A DNA stretch of 64,000 bases, taken from contig NZ_CP081299.1 of the NCBI RefSeq assembly GCF_019711195.1, positions 3,100,001-3,164,000 of the forward strand. Reading direction: 5' to 3'. This DNA comes from Dyadobacter sp. NIV53 (GTDB taxonomy: Bacteria; Bacteroidota; Bacteroidia; Cytophagales; Spirosomataceae). The notes beneath the pieces were generated by a model. The model saw nothing but the letters and a program-made list of their open reading frames with translations, did not search any database and was not told the DNA's origin. This document shows, in pieces, positions 18,401 to 26,175 of the stretch. How positions within the stretch are numbered: the stretch's first letter is position 1; every line of letters begins with the position of its first letter. A program made the position numbers and the translations under genes.

Positions 18401-19008
18401 AGCTGAAATGTGAAGAAATGAAAAGTGTTTACCTGGAAAATCTGGGAAGCGGAAAATTCAAAACTCATGCACTTCCTGTGGCTGCACAATTGGGCGCCAT
18501 ATATGGTATGTGCGTAAATGATTACGATATGGACGGGCACCTTGACCTGTTACTAACGGGCAACTCCTACGCACCTGAGTCTATCAGCGGCAGGCTGGAT
18601 GCATTTAACGGGCTTGTACTGAAAGGAACGGGGGAAGGGCTTTTTATACCTTTATCCACAGAAAAGAGTGGTTTTCTGGTAGAAGGAGACGCAAAAGGAT
18701 TGGCAGAATTGAAGTTATCAGATGGGAAAAGCCTGGTACTTGCAGCGCAGAATAATGATTTGCTGAAAACATTTATCCTGACTACAACCGCCCAGAAATA
18801 TATTGAAATAAAACCATTACCATTGGAAAGCAGGGTCGAGATTTTATACAAAAATGGAAAGCGAAAAAGATATGAATTGAATTATGGATCCGGTTATTTA
18901 TCACAATCTTCAAGAATATTGAGAATAACAGCAGATCAAATAACCAGCATTACAATTTTCGATTATCAGGGAAATTCAAGATCAATACCTGTTCTGAAAA
19001 TAAAATAA
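15433..19008 (+). CDS. FG-GAP/VCBS repeat lipoprotein with UnbV/ASPIC domain
   Basis: A 1,191-residue secreted lipoprotein (lipobox with Cys at about residue 19, LIACQS). Many FG-GAP/VCBS units follow, each with a calcium-binding loop such as DINNDGFADV, DYDHDGDLDV, DVDNDGLVDI and DLDNDGDLDV, which build a first beta-propeller to about residue 510. A UnbV/ASPIC domain sits at about 525-620 (GFGTKVTLYY, STVENTLHFGLG, DSVRIVWPD), then a second set of repeats from about 665 to 1050. Such proteins occur beside SusCD pairs in Cytophagales and are thought to bind glycans or proteins at the surface; the role is unknown. It is coupled to the small lipoprotein upstream. Confidence 0.9.
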   Translation: MTRKLIQCVLINLVLIACQSPKKNTLFELLSSDRTGITFSNDLKEDEKLNILTYEYFYNGGGVGIGDINNDGFADVFMGGNMTESRLYLNKGNSGDSSIHFEDITKTAGIEIPDGWVRGISMVDINADGYLDIYICRAGPQTAGSQTAGPISSRPNLLYINQGNNTFLEKGKDYGLDYNGNTTQAAFFDYDHDGDLDVYLLTNVMERKGPNVIRPKSVDGTALSTDRLYRNNSNQTFTNVSKEANILIEGFGLGVSIVDVNEDGWPDVYVSNDYLSNDLLYINQQNGTFKNEITDYFRLQSYSAMGNDAADVDNDGLVDIITVDMLPEGNERRKNMFGLMNYDRHLSELKMGYQPQFMRNTLQHNNGNRPDGTNQPFFSEIGRFSGVQATDWSWSALLADYDNDGFRDLMITNGYPKDITNRDFVIYRMAQYQQQMQSGNTDNRPFMNALKEVEGAHIPNYLFKNNGDLTFKNQSADWGFDIPSFSNGAAYADLDNDGDLDVVINNINQEAFVYENHSERLKDHHYLRIKLKGTKENPYGFGTKVTLYYKNEKQYIEHSPYRGYQSTVENTLHFGLGKNAFIDSVRIVWPDRKTQLLSDIKADQILEIDHKNARILEVSGKKTVAPSLFLDAANSTGISYKHTDELYIDFKIQPLLPHLLSQNGPGIAVGDINGDGLEDFYIGGAFRHSGSFFIQNQNQKFTERKLTRGQKFEEDMGSLLFDCDMDCDLDLYVVSGSSEFEEGSKYYQDRLYKNDGKGNFSLDINALPVMNTSGSSVSAADFDKDGDLDLFVGGRLSPGQYPIPAKSFILRNDSGKFTNVTPQVAPMLQNAGMVTASLWTDFDQDGWMDLIITGEWMPLTFLKNKHGKFIDITASTSLTHTNGWWNSIVSGDFDEDGDVDYIAGNVGLNTEDQPSVNKPLTLFSKDFDGNGIVDPVMSRYLGENLYPIHPRDEMTSQMNFLKKRFIYYRDYAKAQTKDIFTKEELKDAVQLKCEEMKSVYLENLGSGKFKTHALPVAAQLGAIYGMCVNDYDMDGHLDLLLTGNSYAPESISGRLDAFNGLVLKGTGEGLFIPLSTEKSGFLVEGDAKGLAELKLSDGKSLVLAAQNNDLLKTFILTTTAQKYIEIKPLPLESRVEILYKNGKRKRYELNYGSGYLSQSSRILRITADQITSITIFDYQGNSRSIPVLKIK

Positions 19009-19009
19009 T

Positions 19010-20395
19010 TCAACCTACCAGGACCCGAACTTTCTTTATCCGTTTCTTATCAGCTGATTGAACTTTAAAGGTAATTTCCTTGTGCGTTGCTATTTCTCCG
19101 GTACGAGGCAATCTTGAAAAAAGTTCGAGTAAAAGTCCGGCCAGCGACTCGCTGTTTCCACGAACCTCATCGAAATAATCTGTTTCCAGGTCAAGCAATC
19201 TGCATAGGTCATCGATCAGGACTTTTCCTTCAAAAACGTATGTATTTTCATCAACCTTGGTATAATTTACTTCGTCGTCTTCATCATATTCATCATTGAT
19301 ATCTCCGAAAATTTCTTCAATAATATCTTCCAGCGTAATCAGTCCACTGGTCCCGCCGTATTCGTCAACAACAACGGCCATGTGCACACGACGATTCTGA
19401 AAATCTTTCATCAGGTCGTCTAACCGTTTGCTTTCAGGAATAAAATATACTGGACGAAGTAATTTTTGCCAATTAAAATGTTCATTCAAATGTATGTGCT
19501 GAAGCAAATCTTTTACATTTAAAACCCCTTCAATATGGTCTAGGTCATCTCTAAAAACAGGCACACGCGAATAACCTGACTTATTGATTTTATCCATTAA
19601 CTCATGGAAATTCAATTCAATATCAAATGCTGTAATGTGTAAACGCGCCTGCATGGCTTTTTTGGCATTAGTTTGCCTGAAATTTGCCAATCCACGCAAC
19701 AGATCCGTTTCTTCTTCACTTTCAGCTTTAGATTCCAGGCTTTCTGTTGATATTTCAGAACCTTCAGGTGTCATTACTCCAAATGCATAACCCAGCTTCA
19801 TCACGGGCTGAGCGAGAGGCTTACATATTTTAACTAAGAACCGGGTCATACCGGCAATTTTCGGAATAAATTCCAGTGCTTTTCTTGCACAGTTATATCG
19901 TACTATAGCATCCAGCCAAATCCAGAATAATACAAAACCCAGTGCAATCCAACGAACGATATGATGTTGATCTTCCTGTAAATAAATCCAGACCAATCTG
20001 GCAGCAAGCAGGAGTGCCAGCAACGTAACTGCCCGTTGCATAAGAGACAATGTTAATTGCTGAATACGGTTTGGAAGAAGATTGTCAGATTCGCTTTTCC
20101 GTTCCCAGGGATTTTCCAATGCGCCGGCAGCAGAATAAGCGGCTCTGATACCTGAGAAAAAAAGTGATATGGCGAAAAGGAACAGAACCAGAATTAAATC
20201 GTAGATAAACAACTGGTTTAAGGAAATTTGTAAGCCAGCAATAAATGGAAGTCCATTTACCCAGTCGCGGTGTGACTTATAATTGTAATCATTTTCAGCT
20301 AAATCATTGTCAGATGATTTAGTCGTTTTTCGGGGATAAAAAATCCCCTTACTCGTTCGGGAAAGAGGATCGTCAGTACAGGTTTTTTCTTTCAC
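19010..20395 (-). CDS. gldE: GldE-like CBS/CorC-HlyC domain membrane protein
   Basis: A 461-residue inner-membrane protein of the CorC/HlyC hemolysin-like family. Three hydrophobic segments lie at about residues 65-90, 120-140 and 150-170; a CBS pair covers about 235-365 (SGYSRVPVFRDDLDHIEGVLNVKD, then HMAVVVDEYGGTSGLITLEDIIEEIFGDI); the CorC_HlyC transporter-associated domain closes the protein (about 380-460). In Bacteroidota the member encoded after ssb is GldE, required with GldD for gliding motility; here ssb is the next gene upstream, which supports that call. No gldD follows: the FG-GAP gene ends two bases away on the other strand. The usual SGSE membrane motif is replaced by SGIRAAYSA. 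Confidence 0.75.
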   Translation of the reverse strand: MKEKTCTDDPLSRTSKGIFYPRKTTKSSDNDLAENDYNYKSHRDWVNGLPFIAGLQISLNQLFIYDLILVLFLFAISLFFSGIRAAYSAAGALENPWERKSESDNLLPNRIQQLTLSLMQRAVTLLALLLAARLVWIYLQEDQHHIVRWIALGFVLFWIWLDAIVRYNCARKALEFIPKIAGMTRFLVKICKPLAQPVMKLGYAFGVMTPEGSEISTESLESKAESEEETDLLRGLANFRQTNAKKAMQARLHITAFDIELNFHELMDKINKSGYSRVPVFRDDLDHIEGVLNVKDLLQHIHLNEHFNWQKLLRPVYFIPESKRLDDLMKDFQNRRVHMAVVVDEYGGTSGLITLEDIIEEIFGDINDEYDEDDEVNYTKVDENTYVFEGKVLIDDLCRLLDLETDYFDEVRGNSESLAGLLLELFSRLPRTGEIATHKEITFKVQSADKKRIKKVRVLVG

Positions 20396-20519
20396 AGAAG
20401 TTTAAAAACGTTCATAATAAACCTTAATATCATAAATGTAGCGATTTCTGATTAAAGAAACTTTTTTATTAAAATATTTTGAAGACAGAATAATGAAAGT
20501 TTTTTTGGTGTAAATATGA

Positions 20520-20573
20520 ATAGTCCGTAGTATCTGGTTTCAGGAAAAACCCGGAATACACACTACGGACTAT
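20520..20573 (-). terminator. Terminator after ssb
   Basis: A perfect 12-bp inverted repeat (20520-20531 with 20562-20573) enclosing a smaller nested repeat. It lies between ssb and gldE, both on the minus strand, and suggests that the two are not one transcript. Confidence 0.6.
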
Positions 20574-20638
20574 AAGTTTTATTTCTTTCGATTTTCTCTA
20601 TTTTGATTATCTGAAAACCGAATTTATGTTGTCAATAA

Positions 20639-21118
20639 TCAAAACGGCAGATCGCCATCATCATTTCCTGCCAGCATGGACGGCGAAACCGGATCAACAG
20701 CTCTTGGTGCCTGGTTTGTACGCGGAGCTGTGGAAGGTGCATAACCCTGATTACCATTGCTATCCCCACCAGTATTTGAACCCGGAGCTGCTCCTAACAT
20801 TGTCAGGCTGTTCGCACGGATTGTAACACCTGACTTTTGCTGCCCTTCCTTATCTGTCCAACTATCTGTGCGGATTCTACCTTCGATATAGACCTGACTT
20901 CCCTTTTTAAGATACTTTTCAGCCACTTTTGCTAATCCTTCCCAAAGTTCAATCCGGTGCCATTCTGTATTATCTACTCTTTCACCGTTCTTGTTTGTAT
21001 AACTTTCCGTAGTAGCAATGCTGAATTTGGCAACTGCCGACCCGCTCTCTAAATATCTCACTTCCGGATCACTACCCAGATTTCCAATTAATATTACTTT
21101 ATTAACACTTCCTGCCAT
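20639..21118 (-). CDS. ssb: Single-stranded DNA-binding protein
   Basis: A 159-residue SSB that coats single-stranded DNA in replication, repair and recombination. Residues 1-110 form the OB fold (SVNKVILIGNLGSDPEVRYL at the start, then FSIATTESYTNK, EWHRIELWEGLA and SQVYIEGRIRTDSW). A Gly/Asn/Pro-rich linker of about 40 residues leads to the acidic tip DDGDLPF, the docking site for partner proteins. The neighbourhood with mutY and gldE is a known Bacteroidota arrangement. Confidence 0.97.
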   Translation of the reverse strand: MAGSVNKVILIGNLGSDPEVRYLESGSAVAKFSIATTESYTNKNGERVDNTEWHRIELWEGLAKVAEKYLKKGSQVYIEGRIRTDSWTDKEGQQKSGVTIRANSLTMLGAAPGSNTGGDSNGNQGYAPSTAPRTNQAPRAVDPVSPSMLAGNDDGDLPF

Positions 21119-21191
21119 GATTTTTTATTGTAGATGATTTTGTGTTGCAGATATAAATATAGCGAAAAATCCTTTAAAATCAGAAAAATCT

Positions 21192-22382
21192 CTAAACGTC
21201 CTGCTCAGTAATTTTCCCTGTAATTTTATCTTTTAAAATCAGTTTATTACGGCCGTCATGTGTCATTTCCTGTTTGATCAGATAATGTTTTTCGTCATAA
21301 TCTACATAATTTGAGGGTTTTGTAAGTCCTTCCTGCCCGCGCCAGACCGGCAGTACCACTTTTTCCCATAACTTGGTTTTGGCCGATTTATATGCTGCAT
21401 CAATCACTGCATTTACCACATATCCATCATAAAATGTCTCGGCAGCTTCAACTCCTTTTTCTGCTGCATTGAACATATCTGTGAACATGTGGTTATAGCC
21501 TAATTCATTTACTTCATCACCAACCGGAAATAACCAGCCTGTTTTGCTTTCTGCTTTTTCAGCTACATAATCACCGCCACTTCCTGATGTATACATTTCA
21601 AAACCAGTCCTGAGAAAGTTGTTGATCCAGATCGTACCTTCCGTTCCCATCACTTCATCTCTCAAATCCATTCCTCCACGAAATGTCCAGCTCACTTCAA
21701 ACTGGCCGATTGCTCCGTTTTCATATTTCACCAGTGCAATCGCGTGGTCTTCGGCATCAATAGGTTTTACCTGTGTATCAGCCCAGCACATTACTTCAAC
21801 CGGTTTAATGTCTTTTCCGATGAAATTACGCGAGATCTCAATACAATGGCAGCCGAGGTCAAGTATACAACCACCTCCTGCCTGTTCTATATCCCAGAAC
21901 CATTCACTATGCGGGCCCGGATGTGCTTCACGTGATTTAGCCCAGATGATTCTCCCTAATGCTCCATTTTTTATACTTTCAAGTGATTTTAAGAATTTTG
22001 GTGTGTAACACAGATCTTCCAGGTAACCGGCAAAAATCCCTGCTTCTTCCACCGCCTTCATCATGCGTAAAGCTTCTTCTCCTGTTCTTCCCAATGGTTT
22101 GGTAGAAACTACGGCCTTTTTATATTTGGCACAAAGCATAACCGCCTGTTCATGAATATTATTTGGAAGTGCAATACAAACCATATTTACGTCCGGATGT
22201 GCAATAATTTCTTCCATATCCGACGACCAGATATCACAGCCATAGTCGTCTGCAAATTTTTTTGCACTTTCTTCCCGTCGTGCATAAATAGCCACAACTT
22301 TATCCCGGCCGCGCTGGCCATGGATTGATTCCGTGTAAAAACGTCCGATAAAACCGGAACCCAACATGGCAATTTTTTGCAT
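21192..22382 (-). CDS. Gfo/Idh/MocA family oxidoreductase
   Basis: A 396-residue NAD(P)-dependent dehydrogenase. The Rossmann signature GSGFIG lies at residues 8-13; the conserved KP pair of the family appears as TKPLGRTGEEA near 95-105; the substrate domain includes GGGCILDLGCHCIEISRNF, with the usual Asp/His region. No signal peptide, so cytosolic. Family members oxidise or reduce sugars, inositols or their derivatives. A PhyH-type dioxygenase lies 124 bp upstream in the same orientation, a frequent pairing in sugar-degradation loci, but the substrate is unknown. Confidence 0.88.
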   Translation of the reverse strand: MQKIAMLGSGFIGRFYTESIHGQRGRDKVVAIYARREESAKKFADDYGCDIWSSDMEEIIAHPDVNMVCIALPNNIHEQAVMLCAKYKKAVVSTKPLGRTGEEALRMMKAVEEAGIFAGYLEDLCYTPKFLKSLESIKNGALGRIIWAKSREAHPGPHSEWFWDIEQAGGGCILDLGCHCIEISRNFIGKDIKPVEVMCWADTQVKPIDAEDHAIALVKYENGAIGQFEVSWTFRGGMDLRDEVMGTEGTIWINNFLRTGFEMYTSGSGGDYVAEKAESKTGWLFPVGDEVNELGYNHMFTDMFNAAEKGVEAAETFYDGYVVNAVIDAAYKSAKTKLWEKVVLPVWRGQEGLTKPSNYVDYDEKHYLIKQEMTHDGRNKLILKDKITGKITEQDV

Positions 22383-22506
22383 AATCTGAAAGTTAATGTT
22401 TTTTAGGAATCTGAAATTTTACTGTTTAATTAGTTTTGATTAACGATAGTGACAAAAACTGAAAGCCAGCGGCTGATTGCCGATTGCTGAAAGCCAGTTA
22501 CCAAAG

Positions 22507-23364
22507 TCACCTCGTCTTCACCTCATTTTCCCAGCCAGTTGTTTTCAATGCCGGATCATTTTCTTTTTTCAGAAAATCTGCATTTTCAAATGAAACAGCA
22601 TCCCATTCCAATAAAGCATGATCCGGAACGGTGGAAACCGGCACTTTCCAGGAATTGGATGTTTCACTGTAAGCGATATTTGACTGTGAATTATAACAGG
22701 ATATGAGTGACCAGCGCGGCTGATCAGACAAATTGGCCTCGGATCTATGAATTAAATTGCTATGAAAAAACAATGCATCCCCAGCTTCCAGTTCGCAATA
22801 TATCAGGTCCATGGTTTTTAATGCATGATCAACCATTTCCATATCCGCACCTACCTGTTCCCCCGCAAAACCGTGATTTAATCTGCCCATTTTATGAGAG
22901 CCCTTGATCACCTGTAAACACCCGTTCTCCTTATTAGCATCAGTCAGGGCAACCATTACACTCATCAGCTGATCAGGGAAAATAAACTGATTTTTATACC
23001 AGTAACCATAATCCTGATGCCATTCCCAGGCACCGCCGATTTTAGGTTCTTTTTGCATCAGTTTGGTATGAAAATGACAAACTGCGCTGTCATTTCCCAA
23101 CAATTGCCATACCTGATTAATCATTCTTTCGCTACGTATCAAGTAACCAAATACGTCGTCACCCGGCGTGAACCATAACGTCAACTTTGTTTTTTTCCCA
23201 GTCTGGTCATTTAAATCCATTGCATTATTCTGCATGATGGAATTTCCAACTGCGCTGGAATACAACTTATCAATTTCTTCCTGACTAAAAAGATTTTTTA
23301 CAACCAGATATCCATCTCTGTGATATGTTTCCAATTGATTATTGTTTAAACTAATAGCAGTCAT
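22507..23364 (-). CDS. Phytanoyl-CoA dioxygenase (PhyH) family protein
   Basis: A 285-residue Fe(II)/2-oxoglutarate-dependent dioxygenase. The iron-binding triad is visible as WHQDYGYW (His and Asp of HxD at about 117-119) and the distal His in LIHRSEANLSDQPRWSL, where the following Arg would bind 2-oxoglutarate. An N-terminal segment (YHRDGYLVVKNLFSQEEIDKL) is the usual family start. Substrate unknown. With the adjacent oxidoreductase it forms a two-gene insertion between mutY and ssb. Confidence 0.88.
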   Translation of the reverse strand: MTAISLNNNQLETYHRDGYLVVKNLFSQEEIDKLYSSAVGNSIMQNNAMDLNDQTGKKTKLTLWFTPGDDVFGYLIRSERMINQVWQLLGNDSAVCHFHTKLMQKEPKIGGAWEWHQDYGYWYKNQFIFPDQLMSVMVALTDANKENGCLQVIKGSHKMGRLNHGFAGEQVGADMEMVDHALKTMDLIYCELEAGDALFFHSNLIHRSEANLSDQPRWSLISCYNSQSNIAYSETSNSWKVPVSTVPDHALLEWDAVSFENADFLKKENDPALKTTGWENEVKTR

Positions 23365-23480
23365 GATCTATATTTGTTATACGTTTAATACAAATTAATA
23401 TTTACAAAAACATAACAATATAAGAACACGAAAAGAAATTGTCTACTTATTTGACTTACATCTGATTCCAAACGTTAATT

Positions 23481-24560
23481 TTAAAGGTAATTTTCTTCTT
23501 TCAAAACTGTATCAACCAATATAGGTTTAGGAAGCGTATAAATTTCATCCTGATCATAAAAATGCAGATCCGATGGTAAATCCACCTGAGTATTTTCAGG
23601 AATATCAATCCACCAGAAACGAACATTAAGCCGCTGGTGAGTTAACAAATGCAGATATACTTTTGGGACTTCGCGGATACGCCCTTTCAACATCAGATTA
23701 TGTATAATTTCATTTTCATAAAAATCCTCAGGAGAAGTAAGAAGGCCGGCAGATTCGAACATCAGAAAGTCATACAGTCCTTTCCATATATCCTTGCCCT
23801 TTCGTTCCTGCATGGCTAGCTTTTCTCCTTTTTGCAGGATAAAATAATTAAAGTATCTGTTACGAACTGTCAGTTTTTTGGCCTTAACGGGCAGCTTACT
23901 CTGCATATTAAACTCATAGGCATAACAAATATCATTGAACGGGCAAACCGAACAGTCCGGAATGCCGGGCACACATTGTAAAGCACCAAACTCAATCATT
24001 GCCTGGTTATAAGTTGCAGGATCTTCCTGAGAAACCAGTTGTTTTGCCAGTACAAGAAATTCCTTTTTCCCCTCGTTACTTAATATATCTGTAAAAATGC
24101 CAAACAGGCGTGCCATAACACGGTAAACATTTCCATCAATAGCAGGGATGGCCTCGCCAAATGCAAAGGAAGCAATAGCGGCTGCGGTGTAATTTCCAAG
24201 CCCTTTCAGTTTTGCAAGCTGTACTGCACTTGCAGGAAACTCCCCATTAAATTCGTTAACGATCTGCCGGGCAGTAAAATGCATGTTCCGTGCCCGCGAA
24301 TAATATCCCAATCCCTGCCAGAGACGCAGAACGTCTTTTTCATCGGCTGCTGCCAGATCAAAAACTGTCGGATAGTCCAGTACAAATTTCTCATAATAAG
24401 GAGTGCCCTGAGCAACGCGTGTCTGCTGCAGAATAATTTCCGATAACCATATTTTATAAGGGTCCGAGGTTTGCCTCCACAGCAATGGCCTGTGATTTTG
24501 AAGGTACCAGAATTTAAGCTTTTTATTAAAATCAATTACCTGAAAATGATCCTCTAGCAT
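23481..24560 (-). CDS. mutY: A/G-specific adenine glycosylase
   Basis: MutY removes adenine opposite 8-oxoguanine. From ATG 24560 it has 359 residues: helix-hairpin-helix (LKGLGNYTAAAIASFAFG) with the catalytic Asp following in AIDGNVYRVMARL, a Glu in the early SEIILQQTRV helix, and the iron-sulfur site C-X6-C-X2-C-X5-C (CVPGIPDCSVCPFNDIC). The C-terminal 120 residues form the NUDIX-like MutT domain that reads 8-oxoG. A GTG at 24581 would add seven residues and is less likely. HU is divergent. Confidence 0.95.
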   Translation of the reverse strand: MLEDHFQVIDFNKKLKFWYLQNHRPLLWRQTSDPYKIWLSEIILQQTRVAQGTPYYEKFVLDYPTVFDLAAADEKDVLRLWQGLGYYSRARNMHFTARQIVNEFNGEFPASAVQLAKLKGLGNYTAAAIASFAFGEAIPAIDGNVYRVMARLFGIFTDILSNEGKKEFLVLAKQLVSQEDPATYNQAMIEFGALQCVPGIPDCSVCPFNDICYAYEFNMQSKLPVKAKKLTVRNRYFNYFILQKGEKLAMQERKGKDIWKGLYDFLMFESAGLLTSPEDFYENEIIHNLMLKGRIREVPKVYLHLLTHQRLNVRFWWIDIPENTQVDLPSDLHFYDQDEIYTLPKPILVDTVLKEENYL

Positions 24561-24645
24561 AACGTTTTGACTTATGTACACTGTTTTTTAACCGATTATA
24601 AAAAAAATGAAAATACCATCCTTTTAAATTAAGGTAAAAATAGCG

Positions 24646-24653
24646 TACCTTTG
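24646..24653 (+). promoter_or_regulatory. -7 element of the HU gene
   Basis: TACCTTTG fits TAnnTTTG exactly and stands 67 bp before the GTG start. A weak TTTT box lies about 20 bp upstream. Confidence 0.55.
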
Positions 24654-24719
24654 TGTTCCCAAAATTTAGAGGAGCAAGTAAATAAATGAAATAATATCCA
24701 CTTAAAGTAAAAAATCAAA

Positions 24720-25025
24720 GTGACTAAGGCAGACGTAATCGCACAAATTTCTGAGAAAACAGGTGTAGACAAGGGCGATGTTCAACAAACGCTAGAATCG
24801 TTTTTCACCGTAGTAAAGGATTCGCTTTCTGATGGTGAAAATCTTTATGTAAGAGGTTTTGGTAGCTTCATCAATAAAAAACGTGCACGTAAAGTTGCCC
24901 GTAATATTTCGAAGGGAACTTCGATGATTATCGACGAGCATTTTGTACCAAGCTTCAAGCCTGCCAAAGTTTTTGTTGAGCAGGTAAAAGAAAGTGACAA
25001 GTTGAAAGATGTCGCTGAAAAGTAA
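24720..25025 (+). CDS. HU family DNA-binding protein
   Basis: A 101-residue histone-like protein that bends and compacts DNA as a dimer. The family pattern is clear: TKADVIAQISEKTGVDKGDVQ at the N-terminal helices, VRGFGSFINKKRARKVARN in the beta-arm region, and FVPSFKPAKVF at the end of the arm. The start is GTG at 24720. A TPR protein follows after 30 bp and the COX24-type microprotein and RNase G lie further downstream, an arrangement common in Bacteroidota. Confidence 0.95.
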   Translation: MTKADVIAQISEKTGVDKGDVQQTLESFFTVVKDSLSDGENLYVRGFGSFINKKRARKVARNISKGTSMIIDEHFVPSFKPAKVFVEQVKESDKLKDVAEK

Positions 25026-25055
25026 TTTGCCTTTTACTGGTTTGGTTATAACAGT

Positions 25056-25904
25056 ATGAAAAAATCCATCATTATTTCTTGTGTACTTGCATTTGCATTG
25101 GCAGGAACTTTATTTAGTTTGCCAAAGGTAGTTGTTAATACTAAGGGAAAAGAAATGGAAACTGAGACTATAGCTGAGGCATCGGTTCCCACAAGGGAAA
25201 CCGCTACAGCTGAAAAATCTCCAAACTCACATGATGGGGCCACTTTATCACCTGAACAACAAAAAATCGTTGCCCAGCTCAGAAGTGGCTTCATTCAGGC
25301 AAGTGAAAAAGAAAAAGCTGCTGCCGGATTGAAATTATCCAATAAATTTGCTGAGCTCCAAAAATTTGACAGTGCAGCTTTTTATGCCGAAAAAGTGGCC
25401 CTTTTGTCTCCATCTATTGAAAACCTGGTAAGAACAGGAGATCGGTACTATGAAGCTTATGGTTTTGCGGTGGATGACCAGAAGATGAAAAATCTTGGTA
25501 TAAAAACCCGCGAATACTATCAAAAAGCAATTGATCAGAATCCGGGCCTGCTGGCTGCGAAAGCCAACATGGCTATGACTTATGTAAACACTGAGAACCC
25601 AATGCAGGGTATTTTAATGTTACGTGAAGTAATAGAAACGGATCCTACCAATGAACTGGCTTTGTTTAATTTAGGGATTTTGTCCATGCGCTCTAACCAG
25701 TATTCAAAAGCAGCTGACAGGTTTAAGCAAATACTTACCAACAATCCTGCCAATACAAAAGCAAAATTCTATCTGGGATTAACGCTTGTGGAATTGGGAA
25801 ATAAGGAAGAGGCCCGCAAAATACTGGCGCAAGTGAAAAAGGAAGAAAAAGATCCTGTAATTCAACAAGCTATTGCAGAATTGGAAGGCCGGCTGAACGA
25901 TTGA
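25056..25904 (+). CDS. Tetratricopeptide repeat protein, exported
   Basis: A 282-residue protein with a signal or anchor sequence at residues 1-25 (KKSIIISCVLAFALAGTLF) and no lipobox. A low-complexity linker to about residue 65 is followed by TPR helices: AEKVALLSPSIENLVRTGDRYY, AIDQNPGLLAAKANMAMTY, ETDPTNELALFNLGILSM and LTNNPANTKAKFYLGLTL. It should act in the periplasm as a protein-protein interaction scaffold; no partner is evident beyond its fixed place between HU and RNase G. Confidence 0.85.
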   Translation: MKKSIIISCVLAFALAGTLFSLPKVVVNTKGKEMETETIAEASVPTRETATAEKSPNSHDGATLSPEQQKIVAQLRSGFIQASEKEKAAAGLKLSNKFAELQKFDSAAFYAEKVALLSPSIENLVRTGDRYYEAYGFAVDDQKMKNLGIKTREYYQKAIDQNPGLLAAKANMAMTYVNTENPMQGILMLREVIETDPTNELALFNLGILSMRSNQYSKAADRFKQILTNNPANTKAKFYLGLTLVELGNKEEARKILAQVKKEEKDPVIQQAIAELEGRLND

Positions 25905-25953
25905 GCAGGAGAAATTAAGAATACAAATTATTTATTTTATAAACGACATATTT

Positions 25954-26042
25954 ATGCCTTGCGGAAAAAAAGAAAAAGACATAAGATTTCCACTCACAAG
26001 AGAAAGAAACGCCTTAGAAAAAACAGACATAAGAAGAAATAA
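25954..26042 (+). pseudogene. AURKAIP1/COX24 (mS38/bS22-like) basic microprotein, one base short
   Basis: With one A added to the A7 run at 25965-25971 these bases encode a 29-residue protein starting MPCGKKRKRH and ending NRHKKK. I recall this as the very conserved Bacteroidota microprotein carrying the AURKAIP1/COX24 domain, related to mitochondrial small-subunit protein mS38 and mycobacterial bS22, so probably a ribosome component. As written, the frame shifts after codon 6 and ends in an unrelated 32-residue peptide. It lies in the usual place between the TPR gene and RNase G. A one-base undercall is more likely than loss, given how conserved the rest is. Confidence 0.7.
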
Positions 26043-26048
26043 TTGGAA

Positions 26049-26084
26049 ATGACCGGATCTTACAGTTCTTGTGAATCCGGTCAT
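26049..26084 (+). terminator. Hairpin downstream of the microprotein gene
   Basis: A perfect 10-bp inverted repeat (26049-26058 with 26075-26084) with a 16-base loop, 6 bp after the microprotein stop. No T-run follows directly, so it may be a terminator or an RNA-stability element before the RNase G gene. Confidence 0.5.
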
Positions 26085-26175
26085 ACCATCTTCCCCACGT
26101 ATGTATTACCCCTTTTTATCTTAAAAGCGGGCGGTTAAGTATCAACATTATATAAGCCATTCAGTTGGTTGAACA

